Below, piece after piece: positions 1 through 11,710 of a stretch of 64,000 nucleotides of DNA (its first letter is position 1; every line of letters begins with the position of its first letter). Source of the stretch: Rattus norvegicus (lineage: Eukaryota > Chordata > Mammalia > Rodentia > Muridae); contig NC_086034.1 of assembly GCF_036323735.1 (NCBI RefSeq), positions 34,824,439 through 34,888,438 on the forward strand, written 5' to 3'. A model generated the notes under the pieces. It ran no database searches, was not told the origin of the DNA, and worked only from the letters and a program-made list of their open reading frames with translations. The position numbers and the translations under genes were made by a program.

Positions 1-114
1 AAATGGCCAAAGCTCCCAAGTTCTGCTCTCGCTGGGGCTAGAACATGGCCCCTTTGTTATTTTACATTATCAGCAGTTTTCTGTTTTCCAACTACTTCAC
101 TGCCTATGCTTGGC

Positions 115-300
115 TGTCTTGGAAATTGCTCTGTAGACTGACTTTGAATTCAGAGATCTGCATGCCAGTCTCCTGAGCATTACATCTGGATTTAAGTTTT
201 TCTCTACTTGGAACTTGCTCTGTAGTAGGCTGGTATTGAATTCAGAGATCTGCTTGCCTCAGTCTCCTGGGATTAAAGGCTTGTACCTGAACCTAAATTT
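115..300 (-). repeat. B1 SINE fragments (two partial copies)
   Basis: Two adjacent partial matches to the reverse complement of the rodent B1 (7SL-derived) SINE. Each has a 'gctctgtag' block, then 'gaattcagagatctgc', and the second reaches 'ctgggattaaaggc'. The copies (about 120-185 and 207-295) are diverged and lack a clear poly(T) tail, so they are old. The open frame across 215-463 is a by-product of this repeat and its flank and shows no coding signature. Confidence 0.7.
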
Positions 301-627
301 AGCTGGGTGGAATAAGGTCCCTTATTTCAATTTAATATCCCTTAGGCACAGGATTCAGCTCCGTTTCACTTCCTGGTGCCCATTTAATATTCCAGTCATA
401 TATTTTATATTTTTCCTTTCTAAACTTTTTATGCTTGTTCAAAATGCTCTTCACGAGTCTTAACCAGAGAAGAAAGTCTCTGCTGAGCTTTTTTTGAGAC
501 TTCCTTTGTCAATGCAATAACTTAAATCTCTTTACCTTAGCTTCAGATGGACTCTTTGGACAAGGGCAAAAAGCAGCCACATTGTTCACCAAAATACCAC
601 AAAAACAGTTTCTAGGCCACGTAGTAA
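300..627. other. Unassigned AT-rich flank
   Basis: No gene or recognisable repeat seen between the B1 fragments and the L1 that begins near 628. Confidence 0.4.
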
Positions 628-3600
628 ACCCTGCATTCTGCTGCCTACAGGAAACACACCTCAGAGACAAAGACAGACATTACCTCAGAGTGAAAGGCTG
701 GAAAACAATTTTCCAAGCAAATGGTCAGAAGAAGCAAGCTGGAGTAGCCATTCTAATATCAAATAAAATCAATTTTCAACTAAAAGGCATCAAAAAAGAT
801 AAGGAAGGACACTTCATATTCATCAAAGGAAAAATCCACCAAGATGAACTCTCAATCCTAAATATCTATGCCCCAAATACAAGGGCACCTACATACATAA
901 AAGAAACCTTACTAAAGCTCAAAACACACATTGCACCTCACACAATAATAGTGGGAGATTTCAACACCCCACTCTCATCAATGGACAGATCATGGAAACA
1001 GAAATTGAACAGAGATGTAGACAGACTAAGAGAAGTCATGAGCCAAATGGACTTAACGGATATTTATAGAACATTCTATCCTAAAGCAAAAGGATATACC
1101 TTCTTCTCAGCTCCTCATGGTACTTTCTCTAAAATTGACCATATAATTGGTAAAAAAACGGGCCTCAACAGGTACAGAAAGATAGAAATAATCCCATGCG
1201 TGCTATCGGACCACCACGGCCTAAAACTGGTCTTCAATAACAATCAAGGAAGAATGCCCACATACACTTGGAAATTGAACAATGCTCTACTCAATGATAA
1301 CCTGGTCAAGGAAGAAATAAAGAAAGAAATTAAAAACTTTTTAGAATTTAATGAAAATGAAGGTACAACATACCCAAACTTATGGGACACAATGAAAGCT
1401 GTGCTAAGAGGAAAACTCATAGCGCTGAGTGCCTGCAGAAAGAAACAGGAAAGAGCATATGTCAGCAGCTTGACAGCACACCTAAAAGCTCTAGAACAAA
1501 AAGAAGCACATACACCCAGGAGGAGTAGAAGGCAGGAAATAATCAAACTCAGAGCTGAAATCAACCAAGTAGAAACAAAAAGGACCATAGAAAGAATCAA
1601 CTGAACCAAAAGTTGGTTCTTTAAGAAAATCAACAAGATAGATAAACCCTTAGCCAGACTAACGAGAGGACACAGAGAGTGCGTCCAAATTAACAAAATC
1701 AGAAATGAAAAGGGAGACATAACAACAGATTCAGAGGAAATTCAAAAAATCATCAGATCTTACTATAAAAACCTATATTCAACAAAACTTGAAAATCTTC
1801 AGGAAATGGATAATTTCCTAGACAGATACCAGGTACCGAAGTTAAATCAGGAACAGATAAACCAGTTAAACAACCCCATAACTCCTAAGGAAATAGAAGC
1901 AGTCATTAAAGGTCTCCCAACCAAAAAGAGCCCAGGTCCAGACGGGTTTAGTGCAGAATTCTACCAAACCTTCATAGAAGACCTCAAACCAATATTATCC
2001 AAACTATTCCACAAAATTGAAACAGATGGATCACTACCGAATACCTTCTATGAAGCCACAATTACTCTTATACCTAAACCACACAAAGACACAACAAAGA
2101 AAGAGAACTTCAGACCAATTTCCCTTATGAATATCGATGCAAAAATACTCAACAAAATTCTGGCAAACCGAATCCAAGAGCACATCAAAACAATCATCCA
2201 CCATGACCAAGTAGGCTTCATCCCAGGCATGCAGGGATGGTTTAATATACGGAAAACCATCGTGATCCATTATATAAACAAACTGAAAGAACAAAACCAC
2301 AGGATCATTTCATTAGATGCTGAGAAAGCATTTGACAAAATTCAACAACCCTTCATGATAAAAGTCCTGGAGAGAATAGGAATTCAAGGCCCATACCTGA
2401 ACATAGTAAAAGCCATATACAGCAAACCAGTTGCTAACATTAAACTAAATGGAGAGAAACTCGAAGCAATCCCACTAAAATCAGGGACTAGACAAGGCTG
2501 CCCACTCTCTCCCTACTTATTCAATATAGTTCTTGAAGTTCTAGCCAGAGCAATCAGACAACAAAAGGAGGTCAAGGGGATACAGATCGGAAAAGAAGAA
2601 GTCAAAATATCACTGTTTGCAGATGATATGATAGTGTATTTAAGTGATCCCAAAAGTTCCACCAGAGAACTACTAAAGCTGATAAACAACTTCAGCAAAG
2701 TGGCTGGGTATAAAATTAACTCAAATAAATCAGTAGCCTTCCTCTACACAAAAGAGAAACAAGCCGAGAAAGAAATTAGGGAAATGACACCCTTCATAAT
2801 AGACCCAAATAATATAAAGTACCTCGGTGTGACTTTAACCAAGCAAGTAAAAGATCTGTACAATAAGAACTACAAGACACTGAAGAAGGAAATTGAAGAA
2901 GACCTCAGAAGATTGAAAGATCTCCCATGCTCATGGATTGGCAGGATTAATATAGTAAAAATGGCCATTTTACCAAAAGCAATCTACAGATTCAATGCAA
3001 TCCCCATCAAAATACCAATCCAATTCTTCAAAGAGTTAGACAGAACAATTTGCAAATTCATCTGGAATAACAAAAAACCCAGGATAGCTAAAGCTATCCT
3101 CAACAATAAAAGGACTTCAGGGGGAATCACTATCCCTGAACTCAAGCAGTATTACAGAGCAATAGTGATAAAAACTGCATGGTATTGGTACAGAGACAGA
3201 CAGATAGACCAATGGAATAGAATTGAAGACCCAGAAATGAACCCACACATCTATGGTCACTTGATTTTTGACAAAGGAGCCAAAACCATCCAATGGAAAA
3301 AAGATAGCATTTTCAGCAAATGGTGCTGGTTCAACTGGAGGTCAACATGTAGAAGAATGCAGATCGATCCATGCTTATCACCCTGTACAAAGCTTAAGTC
3401 CAAATGGATCAAGGACCTCCACACCAAACCAGACACACTCAAACTAATAGAAGAAAAACTAGGGAAGCATCTGGAACACATGGGCACTGGAAAAATTTCC
3501 TAAACAAAACACCAATGGCTTACGCTCCAAGATCAAGAATCGACAAATGGGATCTCATAAAACTACAAAGCTTCTTTAAGGCGAAGGACACGGTGGTTAG

Positions 3601-4342
3601 GACAAAACGGCAACCAACAGATTGGGAAAAGATCTTTACCAATCCTACAACAGATAGAGGCCTTATATCCAAAATATACAAAGAACTCAAGAAGTTAGAC
3701 CGCAGGGAAACAAATAACCCTATTAAAAAATGGGGTTCAGAGCTAAAGAAAGAATTCACAGCTGAGGAATGCCGAATGGCTGAGAAACACCTAAAGAAAT
3801 GTTCAACATCTTTAGTCATAAGGGAAATGCAAATCAAAACAACCCTGAGATTTCACCTCACACCAGTGAGAATGGCTAAGATCAAAAACTCAGGGGACAA
3901 CAGATGCTGGCGAGGATGTGGAGGAAGAGGAACACTCCTCCATTGTTGGTGGGATTGCAAACTGGTACAACCATTCTGGAAATCAGTCTGGAGGTTCCTC
4001 AGAAAATTGGACATTGAACTGCCTGAGGATCCAGCTATACCTCTGTTTGGCATATACCCAAAAGATGCCCCAACATATAAAAAAGACACGTGCTCCACTA
4101 TGTTCATTGCAGCCTTATTTATAATAGCCAGAAGCTGGAAAGAACCCAGATGCCCTTCAACAGAGGAATGGATACAGAAAATGTGGTACATCTACACAAT
4201 GGAATATTACTCAGCTATCAAAAACAACGACTTTATGAAATTCGTAGGCAAATGGTTGGAACTGGAAAGCATCATCCTGAGTGAGCTAACCCAATCACAG
4301 AAAGACATACGTGGTATGCACTCATTGATAAGTGGCTATTAG
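628..4342 (+). pseudogene. L1 ORF2 pseudogene (endonuclease, reverse transcriptase, C-terminal Cys domain)
   Basis: ORF2p nicks target DNA and reverse-transcribes L1 RNA. Visible parts in order: most of the APE-like endonuclease (QETHLRDKD at the start, GDFNTPLSSMD near 950-990, SDHHGLK near 1207-1227); the linker; reverse transcriptase (GPDGFSAEFYQ near 1935-1965, DAEKAFDKIQ near 2315, SLFADDMIVYL with the catalytic FADD near 2610-2640); and the C-terminal domain with its Cys-rich segment (CWRGCGGRGTLLHCWWDC near 3905-3960). Two lesions break the frame. One is an in-frame TGA at 1602-1604. The other is loss of one A in a short A run near 3490, which moves the remainder (to 4342) into another frame. 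The element cannot make a full ORF2 protein. Confidence 0.93.
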
Positions 4343-5052
4343 CCCAAATGCTTGAATTACCCTAGATGCCTAGAGCAAATGAAACTCAAGACGGATGATC
4401 AAAATGTGAATGCTTCACTCCTTCTTTAAAAGGGGAACAAGAATACCGTTGGCAGGGAAGAGAGAGGCAGAGATTAAAACAGAGACTGAAGGAACACCCA
4501 TTCAGAGTCTGCCCCACATGTGGCCCATACATATATAGCCACCCAATTAGACAAGATGGATGAAGCAAAGAAATGCAGACCGACAGGAGCCGGATGTAGA
4601 TCGCTCCTAAGAGACACAGCCAGAATACAGCAAATACAGAGGCGAATGCCAGCAGCAAACCACTGAACTGAGAATAGGACCCCCGTTGAAGGAATCAGAG
4701 AAAGAACTGGAAGAGCTTGAAGGGGCTCGAGACTCCATATGTACAACAATGCCAAGCAACCAGAGCTTCCAGGGACTAAGCCCCTACCCAAAGACTATAC
4801 ATGGACTGACCCTGGACTCTGACCTCATAGGTAGCAATGCATATCCTAGTAAGAGCACCAGTGGAAGGGGAAGCCCTGGGTCCTGCTAAGACTGAACCCC
4901 CAGTGAACTAGACTGGTGGGGGGAGGGCGGCAATGGGGGGAGGGTTGGGAGGGGAACACCCATAAGGTAGGGGAGGGGGGAGGGGGACGTTTGCCCGGAT
5001 ACCGGGAAAGGGAATAACACTTGAAATGTATATAAGAAATACTCAAGTTAAT
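4343..5052 (+). other. L1 3'UTR with G-rich polypurine tract
   Basis: Non-coding tail of the L1 above. It contains the guanine-rich stretch near 4915-4990, with several runs of four or more G that could form G-quadruplexes, and ends in 'ttaataaaaaaaaa', which includes an AATAAA polyadenylation signal. Confidence 0.85.
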
Positions 5053-5262
5053 AAAAAAAAAACTCTTGGGCCATGTCTGAACAGTTTAAATCACTCTTAG
5101 CACCAAAGGCTTCCATATTCCTACTAGGATAGCCCATGGAGCACCACTTAAAGCATTCTACTTCTTTCCAAATCCAAAAATCCCCAAATTCACATTCTTC
5201 CAAATGAAAGGAAGGTCAGGCCTGTCCCAGCAGCACCCAAGTCTCTGGTACCAACCTCTGTA

Positions 5263-5445
5263 TTAGTTAGAATCTTGCTGTTGTGAACAGACATCATGAC
5301 CAAAATAACTTATAAGGGCAACATTTAATTAGGGCTGGCTTATAGGCTCTGAGGTTCAATTCATTATCATCAAGGTTGGAGCATGACTTAGGTGGTATTG
5401 AGAGTGCTTCACCTTGTTCTGAGAGCCAATAGGAGACTACAAGGA
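5263..5445 (+). mobile_element. URR1-like non-autonomous DNA transposon, partial
   Basis: Starts with a 'gttagaatcttgctgttgtg' block and continues through 'catgaccaaaataac', 'aacatttaattagggctgg' and 'tcattatcatcaaggttgg'. The same consensus order is seen at 6632-7027 and 50668-50996. I recognise it as the rodent URR1-type hAT non-autonomous element; the family name is from memory. Only the first half survives. Confidence 0.55.
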
Positions 5446-5677
5446 TAAAATTTAATGAGTGGTCTAGACACAGAGAAGTGATCTTGAAAAATCATGTATC
5501 TTCTTAAAACTTTTAAGATCATCCTGAAATATATACACTTGATGGGTACACGTAGTTCAGGAATAAATAGAGGTAGGAGTAATTTTCCATTTGTACAAAA
5601 TTAAATCAGATTCTCAGTTCAATCAAAACAGCTTGCAGCTGGGTGCAATGATCTGATTTCCTGACACTCAGAAAAAG

Positions 5678-5680
<3 letters not shown>

Positions 5681-5735
<55 letters not shown>
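5681..5735. repeat. (CA)n microsatellite
   Basis: Uninterrupted CA dinucleotide run of about 27 repeats, likely length-polymorphic. Confidence 0.97.
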
Positions 5736-5737
<2 letters not shown>

Positions 5738-6631
5738 AAGCCCTCCACAAGGCCCCTGCTGATCTTCAACATGAAATACAGTTTGTTGACAATTTCTTTC
5801 AACCTATGAATGCCCACATATTTAATGAGTTAAAAAATGCAAATAAAATATAAGGCTAGCTGGAGATGGCTCCCAAGTAACATTTTCTTACAGCTAAATG
5901 AAACACACAGCACCATGCTTCTGAAGGATCATGTTCTTTCTCAAAGCAGTTATTTTGTTAAATATGCCATCAGATGAATCTCCATATTAGTGTCCTGGGA
6001 GTACTGTTTTGACATTGGATGTGTATTACAAACATAATAAAAGGCTTCAGAGAGCAAATGCTGAAATTTCAAATGAATAACTTGCTCTTTTTTTCCGGAA
6101 GGTGATGAGACAGACTAATGTGAATCCTCAAGCATCTGTTAACTGCCTGTTTTCCAGGAGCGAGGATCTAAATACACAGCAACATTGAACCCCAGCAAAT
6201 TAGTTCGATTTATAACAATTGGTATTTTGCAGTAGTCTTATGTATAAGTGGATAAATGAAGGGTTTTCTGCATGTTGAATACTTTCTAGAATGGAGAAAC
6301 ATTGAATTAAGGGAGAGACAGACACAAAGTGGTTACACTGTCTCAGGTAGATTTCTTGTACTTGAAATCTGAGTTTTCCTTTGTGACTTTTGAGGTTTCG
6401 AAGTGATTTGTCTCCTTTGGTTACAATCCCATCCCCTCTTTGATAATTAGATAACTTAGGGAAGAGGCAGAGGTTCTAGTAGAGATTGTCTTGATTATGA
6501 GTTCTTGGTATTGGGTAGTTTCATTCCAGACTTTTTCCCAGAGGAGATCCTAACAGAAAATAGATGGTACTCACCCAGGCTAACTGCGGCAAGTATAGTA
6601 AAATGAAAAAGTTGTGGATAAGGGATGCTGT
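5736..6631. other. Unique non-coding DNA
   Basis: AT-rich sequence with no open frame of interest and no repeat family I recognise. Confidence 0.5.
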
Positions 6632-7027
6632 CTTAGGTAGGGTTTCATTACTGTTAAGAGACACGCCATGACCATGGACATTCTTATAAAGGAAGACATT
6701 TAATTGGGGCTTGCTTATAGGTACAGAGGTTTAGTTCATTATTATCATGGTAGGAAGCATGGTTGCACATAGGCAGACAGATGCTAGAGAATTAGTTGAG
6801 CATTCTATGTCTGGATCATCAGGAAGTAGGAAGAGAGAGACACTGGGCCTGGCTGGAGCGTTGAAACACTAAAGCCCATCCAGAGAGATACACACTTCCT
6901 CCATGAGAACACACCTACTCCATCAAGGCCATGCCTCTTAATTTCTAATCCATGTCAAGTAGCATCATTCTCCAGCAAGCATCCACGCATACAAGCTATA
7001 GGGTCCACTATTATTCAAACCACCACA
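6632..7027 (+). mobile_element. URR1-like non-autonomous DNA transposon
   Basis: Near full-length relative of the copies at 5263 and 50668. It has 'taggtagggtttcattactg' at the left, 'catttaattggggcttgc', 'ttattatcatggtaggaagc', then 'cttcctccatgagaacaca' and a right end near 'caaaccaccacaca'. It is non-coding. Homologous order over almost 400 bp with the 50668 copy supports one interspersed family. The name is from memory. Confidence 0.65.
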
Positions 7028-7505
7028 CATGAGAACCAGAAATGTTGAAGCATCCAGGTTATAACAGTAAGTTATAAGAGCCATATCATCACTAAACAAT
7101 AGAGAAAGCAGAGGAAATGGATGTTTAGAACCCACTGAGTGATGAGTCTGGGAAGTGTAATCTTGGGAAGACCTGGGTCTCCAGAAGGGTAGACCCAGTG
7201 CAGTCTACATCTCACCAAGGAGAAGGTCAAGGCAATGGGTATTTAGAGGCTAACTCAGACCTCTGTTCTCCAACCATTGCCCCCTTTGATACAATTAAAT
7301 GAGAATCCAGAATGTTAAAACAATCTCCTAAGCCCACTATCTCATTTCTAAGTTACCGGAGCCTCTTGGCCTTATTGATAGACATTCCAATAGATAGACT
7401 TATAGTGCAATAATGTTGCTTTCAAGGAACAAAAACTTGTCATGTGCTTATTAGTGTACCTTGCTATTAGAAAGTTGTAAGACATAACAAAATGTCTTGG
7501 TTATA
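7028..7505. other. Unique non-coding DNA
   Basis: No gene or identifiable repeat. Open frames are short and random. Confidence 0.45.
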
Positions 7506-7812
7506 ACCATAGGCTTTCTACTGGTACCCCAGTTCCCAAAATAGTAACCCTGGGACATTATTTATGAATAAATTACCAGGCCTCAGGCATTGGCTCATTG
7601 CACATTTATTCTACTCTATGAGTGCCACATAGCTGCCTATCTCTTCTCAGTTTCATATTTCTGTGTCCTCAAAGCTTCAGACACATCTGTTCTCTTGCTT
7701 GACTCTATCCTAGAGTTCGTCTATCTGTACTGGAACTCTTACTTCCTATTTCTTGCTTAAGCTTATAGGCCATCATCTGTTTCATGACAGATGATGCTTC
7801 CCTACAGAACAC

Positions 7813-7826
7813 AAGAGAGTCTTTCT
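7813..7826. repeat. ID target-site duplication, left copy
   Basis: Identical to 7926-7939. Confidence 0.95.
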
Positions 7827-7925
7827 TTTTTTTTCTTTTTTCTTTTTTTCGGAGCTGGGGACCGAACCCAGGGCCTTGCGCTCGCTAGGCAAGCGCTCTA
7901 CCGCTGAGCTAAATCCCCAACCCCC
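7827..7925 (-). mobile_element. ID SINE (rat identifier element)
   Basis: The reverse complement gives the ID consensus start (GGGGTTGGGGATTTAGCTC), then the A/B-box tRNA-Ala/BC1-like body and an A-rich tail. It is nearly free of mutations, so it is young. It is flanked by a perfect 14-bp target-site duplication, AAGAGAGTCTTTCT, at 7813-7826 and 7926-7939, the signature of L1-driven insertion. ID elements are transcribed by RNA polymerase III from an internal promoter and are far more abundant in rat than in mouse, which supports a rat origin for the window. Confidence 0.97.
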
Positions 7926-7939
7926 AAGAGAGTCTTTCT
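7926..7939. repeat. ID target-site duplication, right copy
   Basis: Identical to 7813-7826. Confidence 0.95.
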
Positions 7940-7945
7940 AATTGT

Positions 7946-8900
7946 CCTACTTTTATTCCAACAATAGGCTCTCTTATAATAATAAACTACAAACAATAAT
8001 AACACTTATGAAAACCATCAGGTAAGATTATATTTACAATGTCCAGTTCATATGTATTTGGCAATCTTGAAGAAACTATTCTGTGTATATCCTATTCTGG
8101 TTGAGTTCAGAGTTCTATACCTAAATCAATTTCTATCATAATTTGTATTATCAACCTAAAAATAAAGTCTTCCTAGACACTAAACATTTTCCTGAATCCA
8201 AACAACTTAAGCTTATGAGACTCTATCTAGTCTTCAACCTCATAAGCAACTGAAAAGGAATGAGTATTACCTGACTAAGAAGGCAGTGCAGAGTAAACAG
8301 CTTCCCAAATTAGAAGTGTCTGAGAAGCTGGCTGCCTGGATGGTCACCCGAGGGTTCTCTACATCACTGGAGCATCCATCCTTGGAATGCTCGCCCAGAA
8401 TATCTGAAAGACATGTTGAAGGACTTGCTTATCCTGTCCCTGCAAAGCTGACATTTGACTTCCCTGCACCTTTGTCCTGTTTGGATAGCATAATGTTAGC
8501 AGTTGAAACAAAGACAGTTCCTTACCCATTGGCTAGCTTGCCAGATTTGGAGCAAGCTACATAAGGAGTACATTAATGCTCATAATCTTCTCTGAAGTAG
8601 AATAAGGCTGCTGCCAGGAGCTGATATGTCTTAGTGTCAAAAGGTCTTTTGTTAATAAAACATCTTTAAATACCATATTGTGTAGATATCTGAGGTTTTT
8701 GAACTATAGTCTATACTAATATCTGACTTGTTTGTTTCTAGCTATTTACTATCTGTTTAATCTAGGATCTCTGGAATTAACTAAACTAGTATCTAACATG
8801 ACCGTAAATTTGATTAGCTACTAACTTACACTTTTAAATTATCCTAAACCATTTGTAATTGCAGCTTTCAAAAGGACTAAAACTTTCCATTCCATTTTAA
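7946..8900 (-). mobile_element. Degenerate internal region of an LTR retroelement
   Basis: Patchy but ordered similarity to the internal part of the LTR element at 46827-49824 read in the same + orientation. Examples are 'tatgagactctatctagtcttcaacc' here against 'tatgagactataatcagtcttcaacc' near 47668, and 'gatatctgaggtttttgaa' near 8686 against 'gatatctgacgtttttgaaa' near 48119. An open frame of 92 codons at 8286-8564 lies inside this region. It has no recognisable domain or start context, so I do not call it a gene. Limits are approximate. Confidence 0.4.
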
Positions 8901-9039
8901 AAGAATTATATAGGTACAATACCTTAAACTAGAGTTGAAATATGTATATATAGTGTGCTGTAACAAAATATAGCCTTAATCTGCATCAATACCAAATATG
9001 TATAAATATGTAATACTCTATGCTTTTATCCTAATATTC

Positions 9040-10612
9040 TTTTTTCTATTTTTATTGAATATATTATGTACTTACATTTCAAGTGTTATTCCCTTTCATG
9101 GTTCCCCACTCTCCCATCACCTCTCCCCTGCTTCTATGAGGATGCTCCCCCCACCCCCACCTATTCTCATCTCACTGCCCTGGCACTCCCCTACACTGGA
9201 GAATTGAGCTTTCACAGGATCAAGGGCTTCTCCTCCTGTTGATGACAGAGAATGCCATCCTCTGCTACATATGCAGCAGGATTCATGGGTTCCTCCATGT
9301 ATACTCTTTGGTTGGTGGTTTAGTCCCTGGGATCTTTGGGGGTTCTGGTTGGTGGTTATTGTTGTTCTTCCTATGGGGTTGCAAACCTCTTCACTTCCTT
9401 CCGTCCATTCTCTAACTTCTCCATTGGAGTCCCTGTGTTCAGTCCAATGGTTAGCTGCAAGCATCCTCATCTGTATCAGCAAGGCTCTGCCAGAGCTTCT
9501 CAGGTGATAACCATATCAGGTTCCTGTCAGCAAGCTCTTTTTGGCATCAGAAATAGTTTCTGGGTTTGGTGGCTGAATATGGGATGGATCCCCAGGGGCA
9601 GTCTTTGGATGGCCTGTCCTCCAGTCTCTCTCTGCTCCACTCTTTGTTCCTGTATTTCCCCTAGACAGGAGCAATTCTAGGATAAAAATTTGAACAGGGT
9701 AGGTGGCCCCATCCCACAACCAGGGGCTTTGCCTAACCTTTGGCTATAGTCTCTACGGGTTCTCCCTCCCCTTTTTTTTTTTTGGGTGTTTCCGCTAATC
9801 TTATCCCTGTTGGGTCCTGGGGGGCTTTTGCTTTCCTGGCATCTGGGAATTGCTGGTGGCCACCCCCAGTTCCCCAAACCTCATTGTATATACTTCTGTT
9901 CAAATTCCTAACCCTCTGTATACCATCCCCATCTCCTCTCATACCTGATCCTGACCTTCTTTTTTCCTCTCCCCTCCTCTCTTTCTCTAAGATCCCTCCC
10001 ATTCTCTACCTCCGGTAGGTATTTTGTTCCCCCTTCTAAGAAGGACTGAAACATCCACATTTTGTTCTTCCTTCTTGAACTTCATATGGTCTGTGAATTG
10101 TATTTTGGATATTGTGAACTTTTGTGCTAATATCCACTTAACAGTGAGTGCATACCATGTGTGTTTTTCTGTGATTGGGTTAGCTCACTCAGGATGATAT
10201 TTTCTAGTTCCATCTATTTGCCTACGAATTTCATAAAGTCATTGTTTTTGATAGCTGAGTAATATTCCATTGTGTAGATGTACCACATTTTCTGTATCCA
10301 TTCCTCTGTTGAAGGACATCTGGGTTCTTTGCAGCTTCTGGCTATTATAAATAAGGCCGCTATTAACATAGGGGAGCATGTGACCTTGTTATATGTTGGA
10401 GCATCATTTGGGTATATGCCCAGGAGTGGTACATCTGGGTCCTCAGGTAGTACTGTGTCCAATTTTCTGAGAAACCACCAGACTGATTTCCAGAGTGATT
10501 CCAGACTTGCAGTCCCACCATGGATTGAGGATGGAGGAGTGTTCCTCTTTCTCCATCTTTTTGCCAGCATCTGCTGTCACCTAGGTTTTTGATCTTAGCA
10601 GTTTTGATCTCT
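9040..10612 (-). mobile_element. 5'-truncated L1, 3' end only
   Basis: On the minus strand this is the last part of L1 ORF2 followed by a long 3'UTR. The 3' end lies near 9040-9075 ('ttacatttcaagtgttattc', the usual antisense L1 end). The 3'UTR differs from the young L1 at 628-5062 (for example around 9500-9700), so it is another subfamily. Homology stops abruptly near 10612 in the ORF2 segment that encodes MAKIKNS. Confidence 0.92.
10135..10612 (-). pseudogene. L1 ORF2 C-terminal fragment
   Basis: Minus-strand translation gives the ORF2 tail: WKSVWWFLRKLDTVLPEDP, then IARSCKEPRCPSTEEWIQKM, then YYSAIKNNDFMKFVGK. An in-frame TAG at about 10214 replaces the Trp codon that normally follows GK. 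The segment is only the end of the C-terminal domain and has no enzymatic part. Confidence 0.88.
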
Positions 10613-10830
10613 CTTAAAGATGATATATAAAAATTGTAATCATTACTGAAAAAATATTTGTATGTTGATAAGCAAAACGAAATTATATGGGTACCCGAAA
10701 TTATTCAGATACCTGCTGTTATACTGTTTTTCTCCATTTTGTAACAGTATTTTTTTTATAATCTTTTAACTCTCTCCTTAAGGACTTAACTCTCTTATTT
10801 TGAAACTAAATATTTCTCTCTATGATTATT
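10613..10830. other. Unassigned AT-rich DNA
   Basis: Short spacer between an L1 and a B2 element. No feature seen. Confidence 0.4.
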
Positions 10831-10999
10831 TTTAAAAATTACTTATTTTTTGTATGTGAGTACACTGTAGCATCTTCAGACATACCAGAAGAAGGCATCA
10901 GATCCCATTACAGATGATTGTGAGCCACCATGAGAGTTGAACTCAGGACCTCTGGAAGAGCAATCAGTACTCTTAACCACTGAGCCATCTCTCCAGCCC
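10831..10999 (-). mobile_element. B2 SINE
   Basis: Reverse complement begins GGGCTGGAGAGATGGCTCAG (tRNA-like head with A box) and continues through 'aagagta.tgattgctcttcc', 'aggtcctgagttcaa', 'gatctgatgccttcttctgg' and a 3' AT-rich end. Nearly full length, moderately diverged. Confidence 0.93.
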
Positions 11000-11024
11000 T
11001 TCCTATGATTTTTTTCTCTCAATC

Positions 11025-11169
11025 TTCTTTCTTCTTTCCTTCCTTCCTTCCTTCCTCCTTCCTTCCTCCTTCCTTCCTCCCTCCTTCCTTCCTTCCTTCC
11101 TTCCTTCCTTCCTCCTTCCTTCCTTCCTTCCTTCCTTCCTTCCTTTCTTTCTTTCTTTCTTTCTTCCTT

Positions 11170-11206
<37 letters not shown>

Positions 11207-11225
11207 TTCTCTCTTTCTTTCTTTT

Positions 11226-11292
<67 letters not shown>

Positions 11293-11298
11293 TTTTTT
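11025..11298. repeat. Polypyrimidine block (TTCC/TTTC/TC)n
   Basis: About 270 bp with essentially only C and T on the + strand, passing from TTCC through CT to TTTC repeats. It can encode Ser/Phe/Leu-rich frames by composition alone. Perfect strand asymmetry makes triplex (H-DNA) formation possible. Confidence 0.97.
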
Positions 11299-11710
11299 AA
11301 TTGTTTTTTAAATTAATACCTTACCAATTTTGAAGTTCAGGGCTTTTCAGTCCCACTGCAGCTCCTGGGAAAGATTCCTTCTGCCTTTCAGCGAATCTGC
11401 AGGCTCCTCAGGCCAGCACATGTTTATGGAAGGTAACTCTGCTCCCTTGGCTTGGTTTAGCAGGCTACCATTGTGGCTTCACTAAAGTTCCAGCTCACCA
11501 TGTAGGGTTAAGGGACCTGCCCTTCCACAGTCCACCTCTTTATGGGTTCCTGTCCCCACTGTTCCTGGCTCCAGCCAGACTTTAGGTGCTCTGCTCACGG
11601 AGCAGCTAGCCTACCACCACAGAGCCGAGTACTAAACCGTCCTTCCCAGTGGCTGCTCAGGCTTTAAACCTGGATTCTAGCTCTATGTTCAGTGTGCCAT
11701 TTGTAACTGA
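11299..11710. other. Unassigned repeat-like sequence left of an LTR
   Basis: A relatively GC-rich stretch. It opens with 'ttcagggcttttcagtccc', which resembles the start of the adjacent LTR ('tgagggcttttcagcctgtg' at 11716), so it may be part of a larger element. No coding potential recognised. Confidence 0.35.

Larger units (their letters stand above)
628..5062 (+). mobile_element. 5'-truncated young L1 (LINE-1), ORF2 plus 3'UTR
   Basis: Autonomous non-LTR retrotransposon, truncated at its 5' end inside the ORF2 endonuclease domain near the PAFCCLQETHL motif. ORF1 and the 5'UTR are missing. It keeps most of ORF2 (ending 4342), a 3'UTR with the G-rich polypurine tract typical of rodent L1 (about 4915-4990) and a poly(A) end at 5053-5062. 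It is closely similar along its length to the minus-strand L1 at 24466-31124, so it is a relatively recent subfamily. The 5' truncation is the usual outcome of incomplete target-primed reverse transcription. No convincing target-site duplication is seen. Confidence 0.95.
7508..7945 (-). mobile_element. LTR (type I in this window), interrupted by an ID element
   Basis: Shares an ordered set of blocks with 11711-12040 and 14937-15280: a 'ggctttt' block, 'ttatttatgaataaat', 'cccatttattct' or 'cacatttattctac', 'ctcctcagtttcat', 'ctctatcc.agagtt', 'acaggtgac' or 'acagatgatgc', and finally 'acaagagag'. In the best-preserved copy the unit runs from TGTAACT to TCTCTACA, so on the minus strand it starts TGTAGA and ends AGTTACA, which fits LTR termini. 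An ID SINE sits within its last 30 bp. The sequence to its right (7946-8900) resembles the internal region of the LTR elements at 46.8 and 60 kb. Confidence 0.5.

Noticed and set aside
601..5085. Possible target duplication of the first L1 ('tctaggccacgta' on the left, 'tcttgggccatgt' on the right)
   Set aside because: Too many mismatches for an element this young; probably chance.
8286..8564. 92-codon open frame
   Set aside because: It lies in sequence resembling an LTR-element internal region and shows no domain, signal peptide or other coding sign.
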